This document shows, one piece after another, positions 1 to 9,129 of a DNA stretch of 21,058 bases. The translations under genes and the position numbers were made by a program. Source of the stretch: Deinococcus marmoris DSM 12784 (GTDB lineage: Bacteria; Deinococcota; Deinococci; Deinococcales; Deinococcaceae); assembly GCF_000701405.1 (NCBI RefSeq), contig NZ_JNIV01000078.1:1-21058 (forward strand), in the 5' to 3' direction. Numbering within the stretch: position 1 is the stretch's first letter; each line of letters starts with the position of its first letter. The notes under the pieces were generated by a model, which searched no databases, was not told where the DNA came from, and saw only the letters and a program-made list of their open reading frames with translations.

Positions 1-293
1 AACATCCGTCCAGGCCGCTGGATTTGGGGGTCAAAGCGGCTTGAGGGTGGTCAAAACTGTCCGAACCATTGCTGATACGGACTCCGATTGAAAGGCATTG
101 GAAACACCTGGAAATCCAAACGGGACTCGCAGAGCTGCGCCAGCAGAGGAGTAGCCCCCTACGGGTGCTGTCCCACGACGACAGTCTGTTCATGACGAGA
201 AGCAGCAGGAGAAAACAGCCATACGGGCGTGGAGTGCAGGGACCCTGCGCTGTCCCGATTTCCGCCACGTTACAGACGGAGTCGCTGTGACTC
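1..293. other. Non-coding left flank
   Basis: No convincing gene is visible here. The one open frame of 73 codons has no ribosome binding site, a composition unlike protein, and it begins inside a repeat. The stretch holds a loose hairpin (arms GCCGCT at 14-19 and AGCGGC at 35-40), one end of a short dispersed repeat from position 74, and a small hairpin at 278-294 against the stop codon of the membrane-protein gene. It may be the remains of a small mobile repeat. Confidence 0.5.
74..130 (+). repeat. Short dispersed repeat, copy 1 (SNR/MITE-like)
   Basis: The 19-nt start GATACGGACTCCGATTGAA (74-92) matches the reverse complement of 9980-9998 with two mismatches. Further in, a TGGAAATC segment at 109-116 is also present in the other copy at a comparable distance. 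After that the two copies diverge, and no matching right end was found here. Deinococcus genomes are known to carry families of small non-coding repeats of this size. Membership of a named family is inference. Confidence 0.5.
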
Positions 294-294
294 C
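278..294 (-). terminator. Small hairpin at the end of the DUF212 operon (weak)
   Basis: GGAGTC (278-283) and GACTCC (289-294) form a perfect 6-bp stem with a 5-nt loop, touching the stop codon of the minus-strand membrane-protein gene. No T-run follows in the minus direction, so it is a poor intrinsic terminator and may only protect the 3' end or be chance. Confidence 0.25.
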
Positions 295-758
295 TACAGC
301 ACCCGGAACGCCAGAAAGCCAGCCCCGATTCCCAGCAAAAGGCCCATCAGGACTTCCAGATAGGTGTGACCCAGCAGCACCCGCACGGGCAGCGGCGCGA
401 AGCCTGCGCGCACCACGTCGCGCAGTTCGCTGATCAGCTCGTTGAGCAGTGCGCCCTGCTGCCCGCTGGAGTGGCGGACCCCGGTGGCGTCGTACATGAC
501 AATCAGGGCGAAAACGGAACTGATCGCGAATGTCGCGCTGTCCACGCCTTCGGACAGGCCGACGCCTGTGGTCAGGGCCGCTACCATCGCGCTGTGGCTG
601 CTGGGCATCCCGCCCGTTTCCATGAAGGCGGCGGGCCGCCAGCGCCGCGTGATCAGCAGGATCAGAAAGACCTTGACCAGTTGAGCCGCCGTGGAGGCCA
701 GAATGGCGGTCCAGAGCCAGCGGTTCCCGAGCAGCTCAGCGAACGAGTTCACCGGCAA
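294..758 (-). CDS. Divergent PAP2 family (DUF212/YuiD-like) membrane protein
   Basis: This 154-aa hydrophobic protein has the hallmarks of the DUF212 'divergent PAP2' family. It has a [14 protein letters not shown] stretch near residues 48-61, the [20 protein letters not shown] block near 89-108, and a C-terminal LGHTYLEVL followed by a Gly/Leu-rich membrane helix. PAP2 enzymes remove phosphate from lipids or small molecules at the membrane. Activity of this divergent branch is not established, so the substrate is unknown. The length is normal for the family. The ATG lies 23 nt inside the 3' end of folD, so translation is probably coupled to it, and this is the last gene of the four-gene operon. 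The family call is firm; the function is not. Confidence 0.85.
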   Translation of the reverse strand: MPVNSFAELLGNRWLWTAILASTAAQLVKVFLILLITRRWRPAAFMETGGMPSSHSAMVAALTTGVGLSEGVDSATFAISSVFALIVMYDATGVRHSSGQQGALLNELISELRDVVRAGFAPLPVRVLLGHTYLEVLMGLLLGIGAGFLAFRVL

Positions 759-1674
759 CCCCCAGATCAGCAGTTTTTGCGGCGTGAGTTGGTGCGGCGT
801 CAGTCTGTGCAGAATCAGGATGCGCGGCGTGTTGCAGTTCGGCGGCCCGCACAGTGTTCGCCAGCAACTGCGCCACCGTCATGGGGCCGACACCGCCCGG
901 CACCGGGGTCAGCGCCCCGGCCACCGCCGCCACGTCCGGGTGAACGTCCCCTACCAGATGGCCCTTCCCATCCGCAGTCAGCACGCGGTTGATTCCCACG
1001 TCGATGACGGTTGCGCCGGGCTTGACCATCTCCGGCGTGATCAGGTCCGGGCGTCCAGCGGCGGCGATCAGGATGTCGGCCTCGCGGGTCACACCCCCCA
1101 GATCGCGGGTGCGGCTGTGCGCCACGGTGACGGTGGCGTCGGCATTCAGCAGCAGCGCGGCCAGCGGACGGCCCACCAGATGGCTGCGGCCCACGATCAC
1201 GGCCCGCGCGCCCGCCACCGGAACCCCGTAATGTTCCAGCAGGTACATGATCCCGGCAGGCGTGCAGGGCGTCAGCGCTGGGCGGCCTGCCCACAGCTCG
1301 CCCACGTTCAGGGGATGAAAGCCGTCCACGTCCTTGCGCGGATCGATGGCGTGCAGCACGGCAGCCTCGGCAATCTGCGGGGGCAGTGGCAACTGCACCA
1401 GGATGCCGTTCACGTCGTCATCGCGGTTGAGGGTGTCGATCAGCGCCAGCAATTCGGCCTGGGAGGCGCTTTCCGGCAGGACATGGACGGTACTCCGCAG
1501 GCCCACCTCGCCCGCCTTGCGCGATTTGCCGCGCACGTAGCTGGCGCTGGCGGGATCGTCGCCCACGCGCACGATGACCAGATTGGGGGGAACAGGCAGT
1601 CGGGAGGCCCGCGCCGCCGCGTCCGCCAGCAGCGCCGCCGCGACGGGTGGCCCGGCCAGCACCCGTGCGCTCAT
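736..1674 (-). CDS. folD: Bifunctional methylene-THF dehydrogenase / methenyl-THF cyclohydrolase
   Basis: FolD interconverts 5,10-methylene-, methenyl- and 10-formyl-tetrahydrofolate in the cytoplasm, using NADP+, and so feeds purine and formyl-Met synthesis. The 312-aa protein has the full signature. There is SYVRGK with Tyr46 and the catalytic Lys50, ILVQLPLP with Gln95, DVDGFHP with Asp117, the [10 protein letters not shown] nucleotide-binding loop at 161-170, and PGGVGPMT near the C-terminus. The last ~25 residues are an Ala/Thr-rich tail beyond the usual 280-290 aa. Its ATG overlaps the nusB stop in an ATGA arrangement, and its 3' end overlaps the DUF212 gene, so it is an internal operon gene. 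Confidence 0.96.
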   Translation of the reverse strand: MSARVLAGPPVAAALLADAAARASRLPVPPNLVIVRVGDDPASASYVRGKSRKAGEVGLRSTVHVLPESASQAELLALIDTLNRDDDVNGILVQLPLPPQIAEAAVLHAIDPRKDVDGFHPLNVGELWAGRPALTPCTPAGIMYLLEHYGVPVAGARAVIVGRSHLVGRPLAALLLNADATVTVAHSRTRDLGGVTREADILIAAAGRPDLITPEMVKPGATVIDVGINRVLTADGKGHLVGDVHPDVAAVAGALTPVPGGVGPMTVAQLLANTVRAAELQHAAHPDSAQTDAAPTHAAKTADLGVAGELVR

Positions 1675-2309
1675 TCGCGCTCCTCTGACCCGCGTTCCTC
1701 CATTTCCGCTGGCCGCTGTTCATCCGGCTCCTGCCTGCCCAGGGGCCGTGTATCCGACGCCTGCATACCTGAAGCCAGTGCATCCAGCCCAGGCCCATCC
1801 AGCTCAGGCTCGTCCACCTCCTGCTCGTCCATTTGCGGCACGGCGGGGGCGGTTTTCATGCTGCGGCTCAGGCCCGCCAGCACGCCGTTGACAAACTTGC
1901 CGGAATCGTCGCCGCCGAACTTGCGCGCAATCCGCACGGCGCTCTCGATCACCGGGGGATGAGGCTCGCCGGTATAGCCCATCTCGAAGGTGGCCAGCCG
2001 CAGCACGTTCAGGTCCGTCTGGGCCATCTGCCCAAAGCTCCAGCCGCGAATGGTGCGGTGCAGCGTCTCGTCGATGGCCGCACGGTGCGTCTGGAGACCG
2101 TCCACCAGTTCACGGGCAAAGATCAGGGCCTCCTCGTTCAGGCGGGGAAAAGTGTCGTCGCCCTCGCGCATCTGGCCCTCGGCGCGGTTGAAGACGGTTT
2201 CCAGCGGCAGATCGCCCCGGTCCGCCTCGAACAGGGCGCGGAAGGCAAATTCGCGGGCGGCGCGTCGCGTACCCACCGGCTGGGCGGCCTTCTCACGGCG
2301 GCGGGTCAA
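1671..2309 (-). CDS. nusB: Transcription antitermination factor NusB with acidic C-terminal tail
   Basis: NusB binds boxA RNA together with NusE/S10 during rRNA antitermination. The helical NusB fold is recognisable from [17 protein letters not shown] at the start through [27 protein letters not shown] and [10 protein letters not shown]. An upstream in-frame ATG at 2345 exists. I prefer TTG at 2309 because it overlaps the preceding stop (TTGA) and has AGGGG six nt upstream. That gives 212 aa. The NusB core ends near residue 150, and the rest is an acidic, probably disordered extension rich in Glu, Asp, Gln and Pro that ordinary NusB (about 140-165 aa) lacks. The gene sits between asp23-like and folD with overlaps on both sides. 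Confidence 0.92.
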   Translation of the reverse strand: MTRRREKAAQPVGTRRAAREFAFRALFEADRGDLPLETVFNRAEGQMREGDDTFPRLNEEALIFARELVDGLQTHRAAIDETLHRTIRGWSFGQMAQTDLNVLRLATFEMGYTGEPHPPVIESAVRIARKFGGDDSGKFVNGVLAGLSRSMKTAPAVPQMDEQEVDEPELDGPGLDALASGMQASDTRPLGRQEPDEQRPAEMEERGSEERE

Positions 2310-2713
2310 GACTGGCCCCTGAGCGCAGGCGCGGCGGGCACGCACACGCCCTGCACAGTCACGTTCACGGCACTGACCTTGAGGCCGGTCATGAGTTCGA
2401 TATTCTCGCTCACCGCGCGCTGCACCTGCCGCGACACGTTCACCAGATTCTGGCCGAAATCCACGTTCAGGCCCACGTCCACGCTGACGCTGCCGCCGTC
2501 GCGGGTCACGCGCAGGGCGCGGGGTTTGCGTGCGCCGGTCTGGTTACGCAGCACCTCACCCATATTCATGGAGGTGGGGGCGACTTCGGTACCGTCGATG
2601 CCGCCAATAGTAGTGGCGGCGATGTCGATCAGGACGCTCTTGCTGATCTCGACTTCAGGTTGCGCCTCGCCGGGGGGCGGCGTTTTCGCTTGCTTTGCAG
2701 GTTTGCTTGCCAT
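2306..2713 (-). CDS. Asp23/Gls24 family envelope stress response protein
   Basis: This 135-aa protein is of the Asp23/Gls24 (YloU) type. The family block is visible as [19 protein letters not shown] near residues 23-41, then [19 protein letters not shown] and a C-terminal [13 protein letters not shown] strand. In Firmicutes, members associate with the membrane and cell-envelope stress, and a gene of this family commonly precedes nusB, as here. The frame is open further upstream. The ATG at 2713 is chosen because GGAGG lies 10 nt before it and homology begins shortly after. The extra N-terminal residues of the longer frame look non-coding. It is the first gene of the operon, 113 nt downstream of ligA. 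Confidence 0.85.
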   Translation of the reverse strand: MASKPAKQAKTPPPGEAQPEVEISKSVLIDIAATTIGGIDGTEVAPTSMNMGEVLRNQTGARKPRALRVTRDGGSVSVDVGLNVDFGQNLVNVSRQVQRAVSENIELMTGLKVSAVNVTVQGVCVPAAPALRGQS

Positions 2714-2826
2714 GTAAATCTTGCCTCCACACGCGGGCCGAGTGATGCGCCGCGCCAATACAGCACAGTTTAGAGGGTTGGCGGCAGCGGAGGGGGGGCG
2801 AATGGAAGAAGGTTCCCTCTGACCCA

Positions 2827-4863
2827 TCACTCCACCCCCTTTTCCGCCAGCAACGCCGCCAGCCCGGCCTCGTCCAGTACGGCCACTTCCAGTTCCTGCG
2901 CGCGGGTCAGCTTGCTTCCGGCGTCTTCCCCGGCGATCAGGTAGGAGGTCTTGCCCGTCACGCTGCCGGTCACGCGGCCCCCGGCGGCCTCCAGCTCAGC
3001 CTTGATGGCGTCACGCGGGCGGCCCAGACTGCCGGTGATCACGAAGTTCAGGCCCTTGAGCTGCTCACCCCGCCGGACCTCGGCCTCCTGCGGATTGACG
3101 CCCGCAGCTTTCAGCTTGTTCAGCAGATTGACGTAACTCTCTTCCTTCAGGGCCACCGCCACGCTCGCGCCGATCACCTTGCCCAGTCCCGGCACAGCCT
3201 CGATTTCTTCCGGCGTGGCCGCCATCAGCGCGTCCAGCGTGCCGAAGGCGTTTGCCAGCGCCTGCGCGTTGCGTTCGCCCACATGGTCCAGCCCCAGCGC
3301 GTTGATCAAGCGCCACAGCGGACGGGTTTTGCTGGCTTCCAGCTCGGCCAGCACGTTCTGGGCCTTCTTCTCGCCGCCGCGTTCCAGTCCGGCCAGCGTC
3401 TCGGCGCTCAGGGCGTACAGGTCCGCTGCGTCGTGGATCAGCCCAGAGGTGAGCAGTTGCGCGATCAGTTTGCCGCCCACGCCCGCAATATCCATCGCGC
3501 CGCGCGAGACGAAATACTCCACGAGGCGGAAAGTCTGCGCGGGGCAGGCCGGGTTGACGCAGTAGGTGTTGGCATCGTCCTCGGCGCGCGTCACTGGTTC
3601 GCCGCATTCCGGGCAAGCCGTGGGAAAAACGAAGGGCTGGGCATCCGCCGGGCGTTTCTCCGTCAGCACGCGCATGATCTGTGGAATCACGCCGCCGGAT
3701 TTGCGGACCACCACCGTATCCCCGATATGCAGGTCCAGATCGCGTACGAAGTCCTGGTTGTGCAGCGTGGCCTTGCTCACCGTGCTGCCCTCGATCAAGC
3801 GGGGCGACAGGTGCGCCAGCGGCGTCAGCTTCCCCGTGCGGCCCACGTTGACGCTGATGCTTTCCAGAATGGTCTCGACTTCCTCCACCGGAAACTTGAA
3901 GGCAATCGCCCAGCGGGGGGCGCGGCTGGTGAATCCGGCCTCTTCCTGAAGGCGTAGCGAATCGAGTTTGAACACCGTGCCGTCGGCGTCGAACTCGAAG
4001 TCCTGTCTCTGGGCGGTCATGCGGGCGTGATAGTCGGCGGCGGCGGCAATTCCCGTCACCTGCTCGCTGTAGGTACTGATGGAAAAGCCCTGGGCCGCCA
4101 GCCACGCCAGCACCTCGCCCTGGGTGGTGGCTGGAACGCCGTCACGCTTGCCCAGTGCGTAGAAGATCGCCTTGAGATTGCGGGTGCGCGTGACCTCCGG
4201 GTCTTTCTGCCGCAGCGCCCCTGCCGCGCCGTTGCGGGGGTTCTTGAGGAGTGGCGTGCCCAGTTCTTCCGCCTGCGCGTTGTAAGCGGCGAAATCAGCC
4301 CGGCCCATGTAGACCTCGCCGCGCACCTCCAACTCGCCGCTCAGACCTTTCAACGAAGTGGGGATGCCCGGCACCGTCGCCACCTGCGCGGTCACGATCT
4401 CCCCTGTCCTGCCGTTGCCGCGTGTGGCGGCCCACTGCAACTGACCGTCTTTGTAATACAGGTTGACGCTCAGGCCGTCGATCTTCAGCTCGCCCGTCAG
4501 GACAAATTCATCGTGTTCGGGGGGCAGGTTCAGGGAGCGGGCCAGCTTTTCGCGCCACTCACCCAGCTCGGCGTCGTCGAACGCGTTGTCCAGGCTGGTC
4601 ATCGGCGTGGGATGGTTCACGGGCTGAAAAGCCGTGCTGGGTGCGCCGCCCACCGCCTGCGCGGGACTGACTGCCGCGTCCGCCTCTGCCGCCGCACGCT
4701 CGGCCCACTCGGGATTCCCGGCTTCCAGGGCACGCAGCCGCTTGACCAGCGCGTCGTACTCGCTGTCGGGAATGGTGGGCGCGTCCTGTTCGTGGTAAGC
4801 GCGGTTGTGGAGGGCCAGGACGGCGCTCAACTCAAGGTAATCGGCGAACTCGGCCTGATCCAT
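2827..4863 (-). CDS. ligA: NAD+-dependent DNA ligase LigA
   Basis: LigA seals nicks in duplex DNA during replication and repair, using NAD+ to form a lysyl-AMP intermediate. The 678-aa protein has the canonical order: an N-terminal Ia domain ([20 protein letters not shown]), the adenylation motif ELKIDG with nucleophile Lys127, the OB fold with [14 protein letters not shown], a four-Cys zinc finger (CPEC then CVNPAC), helix-hairpin-helix repeats ([29 protein letters not shown]), and a C-terminal BRCT domain starting [11 protein letters not shown]. The open frame extends upstream, but ATG 4863 starts the homologous region and follows TACGCT by 7 nt, fitting a leaderless transcript. Length is typical. 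Confidence 0.97.
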   Translation of the reverse strand: MDQAEFADYLELSAVLALHNRAYHEQDAPTIPDSEYDALVKRLRALEAGNPEWAERAAAEADAAVSPAQAVGGAPSTAFQPVNHPTPMTSLDNAFDDAELGEWREKLARSLNLPPEHDEFVLTGELKIDGLSVNLYYKDGQLQWAATRGNGRTGEIVTAQVATVPGIPTSLKGLSGELEVRGEVYMGRADFAAYNAQAEELGTPLLKNPRNGAAGALRQKDPEVTRTRNLKAIFYALGKRDGVPATTQGEVLAWLAAQGFSISTYSEQVTGIAAAADYHARMTAQRQDFEFDADGTVFKLDSLRLQEEAGFTSRAPRWAIAFKFPVEEVETILESISVNVGRTGKLTPLAHLSPRLIEGSTVSKATLHNQDFVRDLDLHIGDTVVVRKSGGVIPQIMRVLTEKRPADAQPFVFPTACPECGEPVTRAEDDANTYCVNPACPAQTFRLVEYFVSRGAMDIAGVGGKLIAQLLTSGLIHDAADLYALSAETLAGLERGGEKKAQNVLAELEASKTRPLWRLINALGLDHVGERNAQALANAFGTLDALMAATPEEIEAVPGLGKVIGASVAVALKEESYVNLLNKLKAAGVNPQEAEVRRGEQLKGLNFVITGSLGRPRDAIKAELEAAGGRVTGSVTGKTSYLIAGEDAGSKLTRAQELEVAVLDEAGLAALLAEKGVE

Positions 4864-4870
4864 GCCGCAG

Positions 4871-4876
4871 AGCGTA
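4871..4876 (-). promoter_or_regulatory. Leaderless -10 box for ligA
   Basis: TACGCT on the minus strand, 7 nt before the ATG at 4863, with no Shine-Dalgarno in between. This matches the TANNNT-spacer-ATG layout repeated through the window. No clear -35 box. Confidence 0.5.
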
Positions 4877-5010
4877 GCACCCCCGCCGGGTTCGTCTGGG
4901 GGCGGAATGGAAGCGGGTCTTGAGCGCCCGCCCTGGCGGCTCCTGGGCCTGCACTCCCCCCAATCAGGTGAAAGTAACGCCGGGGTGATCAGATCGTGTC
5001 GCAGTTTTCG

Positions 5011-5016
5011 TATACT
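5011..5016 (+). promoter_or_regulatory. Putative -10 box for the BMP-type gene
   Basis: TATACT lies about 100 nt before the start codon at 5117, in the otherwise gene-free 253-nt interval between ligA and this gene. A convincing -35 was not seen at the usual distance. It implies a 5' leader of roughly 95 nt, unlike the leaderless genes nearby. Confidence 0.45.
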
Positions 5017-5104
5017 GTGTTCAAGCAAACCACATGCCCGATGTCTAGGCACTTGCCTGAAGCGGGCACTTGACTGGACACCTATCGGGGCACAGCCCCA
5101 AACC

Positions 5105-5110
5105 GGAGGA
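5105..5110 (+). promoter_or_regulatory. Shine-Dalgarno deciding the BMP start
   Basis: GGAGGA ends 6 nt before ATG 5117 and fixes that start. The frame stays open upstream back to 4862, but there it only mirrors the ligA 5' end. Confidence 0.7.
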
Positions 5111-5116
5111 TTCACC

Positions 5117-6226
<1,110 letters not shown>

Positions 6227-6244
6227 ACCTTCTTTCATCACCTG

Positions 6245-6279
6245 GAGGGCGGTCCCGTGTGGGCCGCCTTCTTTTTATT
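6245..6279 (+). terminator. Intrinsic terminator after the BMP gene
   Basis: GGCGG(T)CCC-GTGT-GGGCCGCC (6248-6268) folds into an 8-bp stem with one bulged T and a 4-nt loop, directly followed by TTCTTTTTATT. It is the clearest intrinsic terminator in the window, 20 nt after the stop codon. Confidence 0.85.
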
Positions 6280-6303
6280 GTCTTCTACGCACGCACGCTG
6301 ACC

Positions 6304-6309
6304 TATGCT
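6304..6309 (+). promoter_or_regulatory. Leaderless -10 box for the FGase-family gene
   Basis: TATGCT followed by GAGGCC and then ATG 6316. The same 15-nt arrangement, differing at one base, precedes the ridA-like gene at 8749. Confidence 0.55.
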
Positions 6310-6315
6310 GAGGCC

Positions 6316-7149
6316 ATGCCAGACCACCCTCAGCCCCTGCATCCTCAGCCCCTGCACCCCTGGCCCCTGCGCGATCAACTGCTGATCGTCACGCCCCACC
6401 CGTCCGGTCAACTTCCGGCGCAAGTCCTGCGGCAGATGCTGGGGGATGACCTGTTCAACACCCCGAAACGCGAGGCTTTTCTGCGGCGCATCTTTCTGGA
6501 CGGCGACGCCTACACGGACCTGCTGTACTCGCTGCCCGGCGCGCGGCACGTTCAGGCCCCCTGGAGCCGCTTTGCGGTGGACCTCAACCGCGACCGGGAT
6601 GACCGGGTGGACAACGGCGTCATCAAGGCCACCGATTTTGACCGTCAGCCACTGTACCCGCCCGACACGCAGATCTCGGAAGCTGAGCGCGAGGAACGGC
6701 TGCGGCGCATCTGGGACACCTTCGACGACGCCGTGGGCGCGGAGTTGCCCGGCGCGCGGCTGATGATCGTGGGCCACAGCATGGCCTCGCACGGCCCGAA
6801 ACTGGGAGAGGACACGGGCACGCCCCGCCCCGCCATCTGCCTGATGCCCGGCACAGAGGACGCGCCCACCTTTCCCCGCCAGAAGTGGGCCGCCCTGAAA
6901 AGCGCCGCCGAGAACGCCTTCGCGGACGTGATCGCCGCCAGCCCCTTCACGCGGGTCACGCTGGGCGAGCCGTGGAGCGTGGACACGCTGAGCCACAACC
7001 ACAGCCGGCGCAGCGGCGTTCCCGCCTTCGGCATCGAGTTCAACGCGGGCCTGCACCTGAAAGGCGGGCAGCCGGTGGACGCCGCCATGCGCCAGATGAA
7101 CGCGGCCTTCGCGGTGTTCGCAGATGCGGCGCTGGAACTGGTGAACTGA
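6316..7149 (+). CDS. N-formylglutamate amidohydrolase family protein
   Basis: The 277-aa protein resembles the N-formylglutamate amidohydrolase (FGase/HutG-like) zinc hydrolase family, which cleaves N-formyl amino acids. The family features are LLIVTPHPSG near residue 22, WSRFAVDLNRD near 83-93, an MIVGHSMASHGP metal-ligand-like block near 149-160, RPAICLMPG near 170, and the closing SGVPAFGIEFN near 232. The extreme N-terminus carries a small tandem repeat (HPQPL HPQPL HPWPL) of no obvious function. The start is set by the leaderless -10 box. No other histidine-degradation gene is nearby, so the substrate may differ. Family is fairly sure, reaction inferred. Confidence 0.78.
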   Translation: MPDHPQPLHPQPLHPWPLRDQLLIVTPHPSGQLPAQVLRQMLGDDLFNTPKREAFLRRIFLDGDAYTDLLYSLPGARHVQAPWSRFAVDLNRDRDDRVDNGVIKATDFDRQPLYPPDTQISEAEREERLRRIWDTFDDAVGAELPGARLMIVGHSMASHGPKLGEDTGTPRPAICLMPGTEDAPTFPRQKWAALKSAAENAFADVIAASPFTRVTLGEPWSVDTLSHNHSRRSGVPAFGIEFNAGLHLKGGQPVDAAMRQMNAAFAVFADAALELVN

Positions 7150-7183
7150 AGTCGTCCTATCTCCCCGATTCAGGAGTGACCAC

Positions 7184-8701
7184 ATGCTGAAATCCATTCT
7201 CGCCACCGCCGTTCTGACCCTGCCCATCCTGAGTTTCTCCACCCTGGCCGCAGCGCAGCAGGGGACCCCACAACCCGTCAAGACCACCACCCGGAAGTGC
7301 GGCGCGTACACGGTGCAGCTCCGGCAAAACGGCTTTGGAGACCCCCAGGACACGGCCAGCCTGCTGCTGAACGGCGTCACCCTGGCCAGTGTCAGCGATA
7401 CCATGATCAGCCTGGACTTCTGCCGCGACGTGACCGGGGACGGCGTTCCCGAGGCCATGCTGGCGCAGTTCAGCGGCGGCGCGCACTGCTGCTTTACCCA
7501 CACCCTGTACTCGCTGAGCAACCCGCCCCGGCGTATCCTGAATGTCTTCAGTGCCGATACCGATGCCCTGATTCCACAGCAACTGGACGGCAAGGGGCCG
7601 CTGGAACTGCTGGGCGGCGACTGGCGATTCGCCTACGCTTACGGACTCCCTTTCGCCGACAGCCCGGCGTTGTGGCGAATCTACTCGGAGATCGGCGGGC
7701 AGTACGTGGACCATTCGCGGGCGTATCCAGGCGTCCTGCTGCGCGACGTGGGCCAGCCAGCGGCGGCGGCGCGCCCCGGACAGGCGCTCTACGACTACGC
7801 CTCGCTGCTGGCGGCGGGCCAGCCGGGACGGGCACAGACGTATCTGGACGGCCTGCCGGCGCTGTACCGCGACTGGCTGGTCAACTACGGCCCCGACATC
7901 CGCCAGAACCTCTCGGACTACGGCATGAGTGGCTGGCCCACGCGTGCAGGCGCGGCCCCGGACGCCCCCCGGACCGGGATCGGCGGCGCGTTCAGCGGGC
8001 CGGGCAAGGCAGAATATCTGGCCGTGGTGGGCCAGGGTGGAATGGCAGCGCTGCGCCTGTACCGTCCACAGTCGGGCGGCATAGTCGCCGGGGACGCGCT
8101 GGAGACCCGCCCACAGGCCCGGCAGGCCAATTTCGAGACGGACTTCCAGGGACTGAACTGGTGGCCCGCCTTCACCGTGCGCCGCGCCACGGGCCGTGAC
8201 GACGCCGTGATCCACGACGCCACTTCGGGCAGTGTGAAATACCCGGTTTACCGCCTGAGCGCGACTTCGGGAACGGTCCTCAAGGACGACGCCCTGAGCG
8301 CCGCCGCCACGCTGATCGCCGATCTGGAAGCCCTGGCTGGCCACGTCGCTTCCGGGTATTCCAGCACGCCGCGCACTGCCGCGCAGAAGGCAGAAATCGC
8401 GCGCCGGACCGACGTGGCCGTGTCGCGTGTGCAGCCTGCGCTGGCAACGGGCGAATTCAAGTTTGACCCCCGCACGCTGGGCAATTTCAGCGTTTCGGCC
8501 ATGACCATGCCCACGGACAGCACAGACACCGCGCGGGTGGTGGCCCCTGTGACCTTCGGGCTGGTGGCCGCAGAGCAGGACAGCGAATACGTGATTGGCG
8601 AGCGCTACACCCTGACCGTGGACCTGAAGAAAGGGACGCAGGGTTGGACCGTGACACGCTGGGGGCTGGAAAAACGCCTGGGCGAACCCTACGCCGATTA
8701 A
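7184..8701 (+). CDS. Secreted protein of unknown function
   Basis: A 505-aa exported protein. Residues 1-25 are a signal peptide ending in AAAQQ. An Asp-rich DFCRDVTGDGVPEAM segment near 78-92 leads into SGGAHCCFTHTLYSL, resembling the FG-GAP/VCBS-like 'D.tGDG.pE' calcium-binding turns with a Cys pair. The middle (about residues 170-300) is a long region of no recognised family. The C-terminal ~120 residues look like a globular beta-rich domain (YVIGERYTLTVDLKKG...WTVTRWG). The start is supported by GGAGTGA five nt upstream, 34 nt after the FGase gene, so the two may be co-transcribed. I do not recognise a named function. Confidence 0.8.
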   Translation: MLKSILATAVLTLPILSFSTLAAAQQGTPQPVKTTTRKCGAYTVQLRQNGFGDPQDTASLLLNGVTLASVSDTMISLDFCRDVTGDGVPEAMLAQFSGGAHCCFTHTLYSLSNPPRRILNVFSADTDALIPQQLDGKGPLELLGGDWRFAYAYGLPFADSPALWRIYSEIGGQYVDHSRAYPGVLLRDVGQPAAAARPGQALYDYASLLAAGQPGRAQTYLDGLPALYRDWLVNYGPDIRQNLSDYGMSGWPTRAGAAPDAPRTGIGGAFSGPGKAEYLAVVGQGGMAALRLYRPQSGGIVAGDALETRPQARQANFETDFQGLNWWPAFTVRRATGRDDAVIHDATSGSVKYPVYRLSATSGTVLKDDALSAAATLIADLEALAGHVASGYSSTPRTAAQKAEIARRTDVAVSRVQPALATGEFKFDPRTLGNFSVSAMTMPTDSTDTARVVAPVTFGLVAAEQDSEYVIGERYTLTVDLKKGTQGWTVTRWGLEKRLGEPYAD

Positions 8702-8726
8702 ATTTGGCCGAATAAATTTGGCCGAA
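8699..8726 (+). repeat. Perfect 14-nt tandem duplication over a stop codon
   Basis: TAAATTTGGCCGAA occurs twice in succession (8699-8712, 8713-8726). The first TAA is the stop of the preceding secreted-protein gene; the second lies just upstream of the ridA-like promoter. It looks like a recent slippage duplication and may supply AT-rich promoter-upstream DNA. Confidence 0.8.
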
Positions 8727-8736
8727 TAGCTCAGGC

Positions 8737-8742
8737 TAAGCT
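8737..8742 (+). promoter_or_regulatory. Leaderless -10 box for the RidA-like gene
   Basis: TAAGCT, then GAGGCC, then ATG 8749. No SD is present between the box and the start. Confidence 0.55.
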
Positions 8743-8748
8743 GAGGCC

Positions 8749-9129
8749 ATGAGACGGAACATTGGCAGTGGCTCGCCCTGGGAAGCGAGCGTGGGCTATT
8801 CGCGCGCCGTGCGGGTGGGGAATGTGGTGCATGTGGCGGGAACCACGGCCACGGTGAACGGCGAGGTGGTGGGTGTGGGCGACGCCTGCGAGCAGACCCG
8901 CGTGGTTCTCGGCATCATCAGGGGCGCACTTGAGGAAGCCGGGGCCACACTGGACAACGTGGTGCGGACCCGCATCTTCGTGACCGATATCTCGCGCTGG
9001 GAAGAGGTAGGACGCGCCCACGGCGAGGTCTTCGGGGCCATCCGTCCGGCGGCGACGATGGTGCAGGTGGCCGCCCTGATCGATCCGCAGCATCTGGTGG
9101 AAATCGAGGCGGAGGCCATCATCCCGTGA
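8749..9129 (+). CDS. RidA family (YjgF/UK114) reactive enamine/imine deaminase
   Basis: RidA proteins are small cytoplasmic trimers that hydrolyse reactive 2-aminoacrylate/imine intermediates from PLP enzymes. The 126-aa protein has the family layout: GYSRAVRVGNVVHVAGT near 16-32, VVRTRIFVTDISRWEEV near 71-87, RPAATMVQVAAL with Arg99 at the position of the substrate-carboxylate-binding Arg of RidA, and VEIEAEAI with Glu118/Glu120 near the C-terminus. Its stop overlaps the GTG start of the next gene (GTGA), so the two form a translationally coupled pair. Which RidA subgroup it belongs to, and therefore its exact substrate, cannot be told by eye. Confidence 0.9.
   Translation: MRRNIGSGSPWEASVGYSRAVRVGNVVHVAGTTATVNGEVVGVGDACEQTRVVLGIIRGALEEAGATLDNVVRTRIFVTDISRWEEVGRAHGEVFGAIRPAATMVQVAALIDPQHLVEIEAEAIIP

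Noticed and set aside
1..70. Left edge as a second IS end
   Set aside because: CTGTCCG at 57-63 vaguely recalls the IS end near 20747, but the match is only a few bases and no transposase codes here.
69..290. 73-codon plus-strand frame at the left edge
   Set aside because: No SD, no leaderless box, composition not protein-like, and it begins within the dispersed repeat.
691..1962. 423-codon plus-strand frame opposite folD and nusB
   Set aside because: Its His/Arg/Gly/Gln-rich translation is the usual antisense shadow of GC-rich genes; both genes beneath it have clear family motifs.
2714..2826. Possible terminator and promoter between ligA and the asp23-like gene
   Set aside because: A GGAA/TTCC hairpin has only a 4-bp stem, and TAAACT (2767-2772, minus) has no matching -35; too weak to list.
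6316..6365. CAGCCCCTGCA-type tandem repeat in the FGase gene as a phase-variation tract
   Set aside because: The 15-nt units are in-frame multiples of three, so slippage would not switch the gene off; only two-three degenerate units.
7157..8344. 395-codon minus-strand frame opposite the secreted-protein gene
   Set aside because: Shadow frame; the plus-strand gene has a signal peptide and SD, while this one shows neither a motif nor a start signal.
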